Shown in pieces: positions 6,035 to 6,203 of a stretch of 6,203 nt of DNA (positions are counted from its first letter, which is position 1; each line of letters opens with the position of its first letter). The translations under genes were made by a program, and so were the position numbers. The notes beneath the pieces were generated by a model, which was not told the origin of the DNA, did no database searches, and saw only the letters and a program-made list of their open reading frames with translations. This DNA comes from Anaerolineales bacterium UBA4823 (GTDB lineage: Bacteria > Chloroflexota > Anaerolineae > Anaerolineales > UBA4823), in the NCBI GenBank assembly GCA_002402275.1, contig DHFN01000034.1:1785-7987 (forward strand). The letters are read 5' to 3'.

Positions 6035-6203
6035 GGGTGACTCATGAGCGCGATGATGAGTGCCAATTGACAACAAATCTAAACAGTAAATCGAGATTGA
6101 TAGATCAAGACGGGTTGCCCGTCAATTACCCTGATCACCCAATGGGCGACCCGTCAATACTCACATTCTTACTATATAGCAATGGTTTTATCCCAACAGA
6201 AAT
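6035..6203 (-). repeat. Diverged inverted copy of the dimeric repeat (continues past the window)
   Basis: Read on the minus strand, 6203 onward begins ATTTCTGTTGGGATAAAACC, the same as bases 3484-3503 in period A. It continues through GACGGGTCGCCC (6155-6144), a 23-base spacer, and a complete second element from GGGCAACCC (6120-6112) to GAGTCACCC (6043-6035). That element is exactly 86 bp despite many substitutions, and keeps CTATCAATCTCGAT and GGCACTCATC-type blocks. The inner hairpin 6109-6120 with 6144-6155 survives with one G-T wobble. The copy lies upstream of ychF and in opposite orientation to the main array. Confidence 0.88.

Overview
The window looks like a chromosomal segment of a Chloroflexota bacterium, most likely Anaerolineae-like. 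This rests on familiarity with protein style, not on a marker-gene comparison. The signs are secreted lipoproteins with Thr/Pro-rich stalks, a Gln/Thr/Ala-rich helix just after the lipid anchor, and an NBR1-type Ig-like domain. No rRNA, tRNA, CRISPR array or transposase gene was seen.

Left part (1-3438): a probable lipoprotein gene runs leftward off the window (start at 434) behind a consensus sigma70-type promoter. About 400 bp separate it from a rightward pair of lipoprotein genes (847-2070 and 2095-3438), which are 24 bp apart and probably one operon. Both operon proteins have a signal peptide with lipobox, a Pro/Thr stalk and an NBR1-like Ig domain. Their C-terminal domains differ: a LamG/concanavalin-like beta-sandwich in the first, and an unnamed Cys-containing domain plus a second Pro/Thr tail in the second. 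The leftward protein has the same kind of beta-sandwich without the Ig domain, so the three look like shuffled modules of surface-exposed proteins of unknown ligand. The gap at 435-846 also holds what may be a decayed leftward gene (frameshift plus in-frame stop).

Middle (3455-about 4752): a tandem repeat array of about 1.3 kb lies between two converging genes. The repeat period is 219 bp. Each period is itself a dimer of two 86-bp elements that share the ends GGGCGACCC and GGGTCGCCC, separated by spacers of 19 and 28 bp. One copy has lost exactly one 86-bp element plus a spacer, and the right edge decays into a probable twelfth element. Small ORFs inside the array are by-products of the repeat.

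Right part (4840-6203): ychF, a universally conserved P-loop ATPase/GTPase, is read leftward. Upstream of it, a diverged copy of the same repeat in opposite orientation begins near 6035 and runs off the window. ychF is thus bracketed by inverted copies of the repeat family. The dimeric 86-bp repeat is the most unusual thing here.
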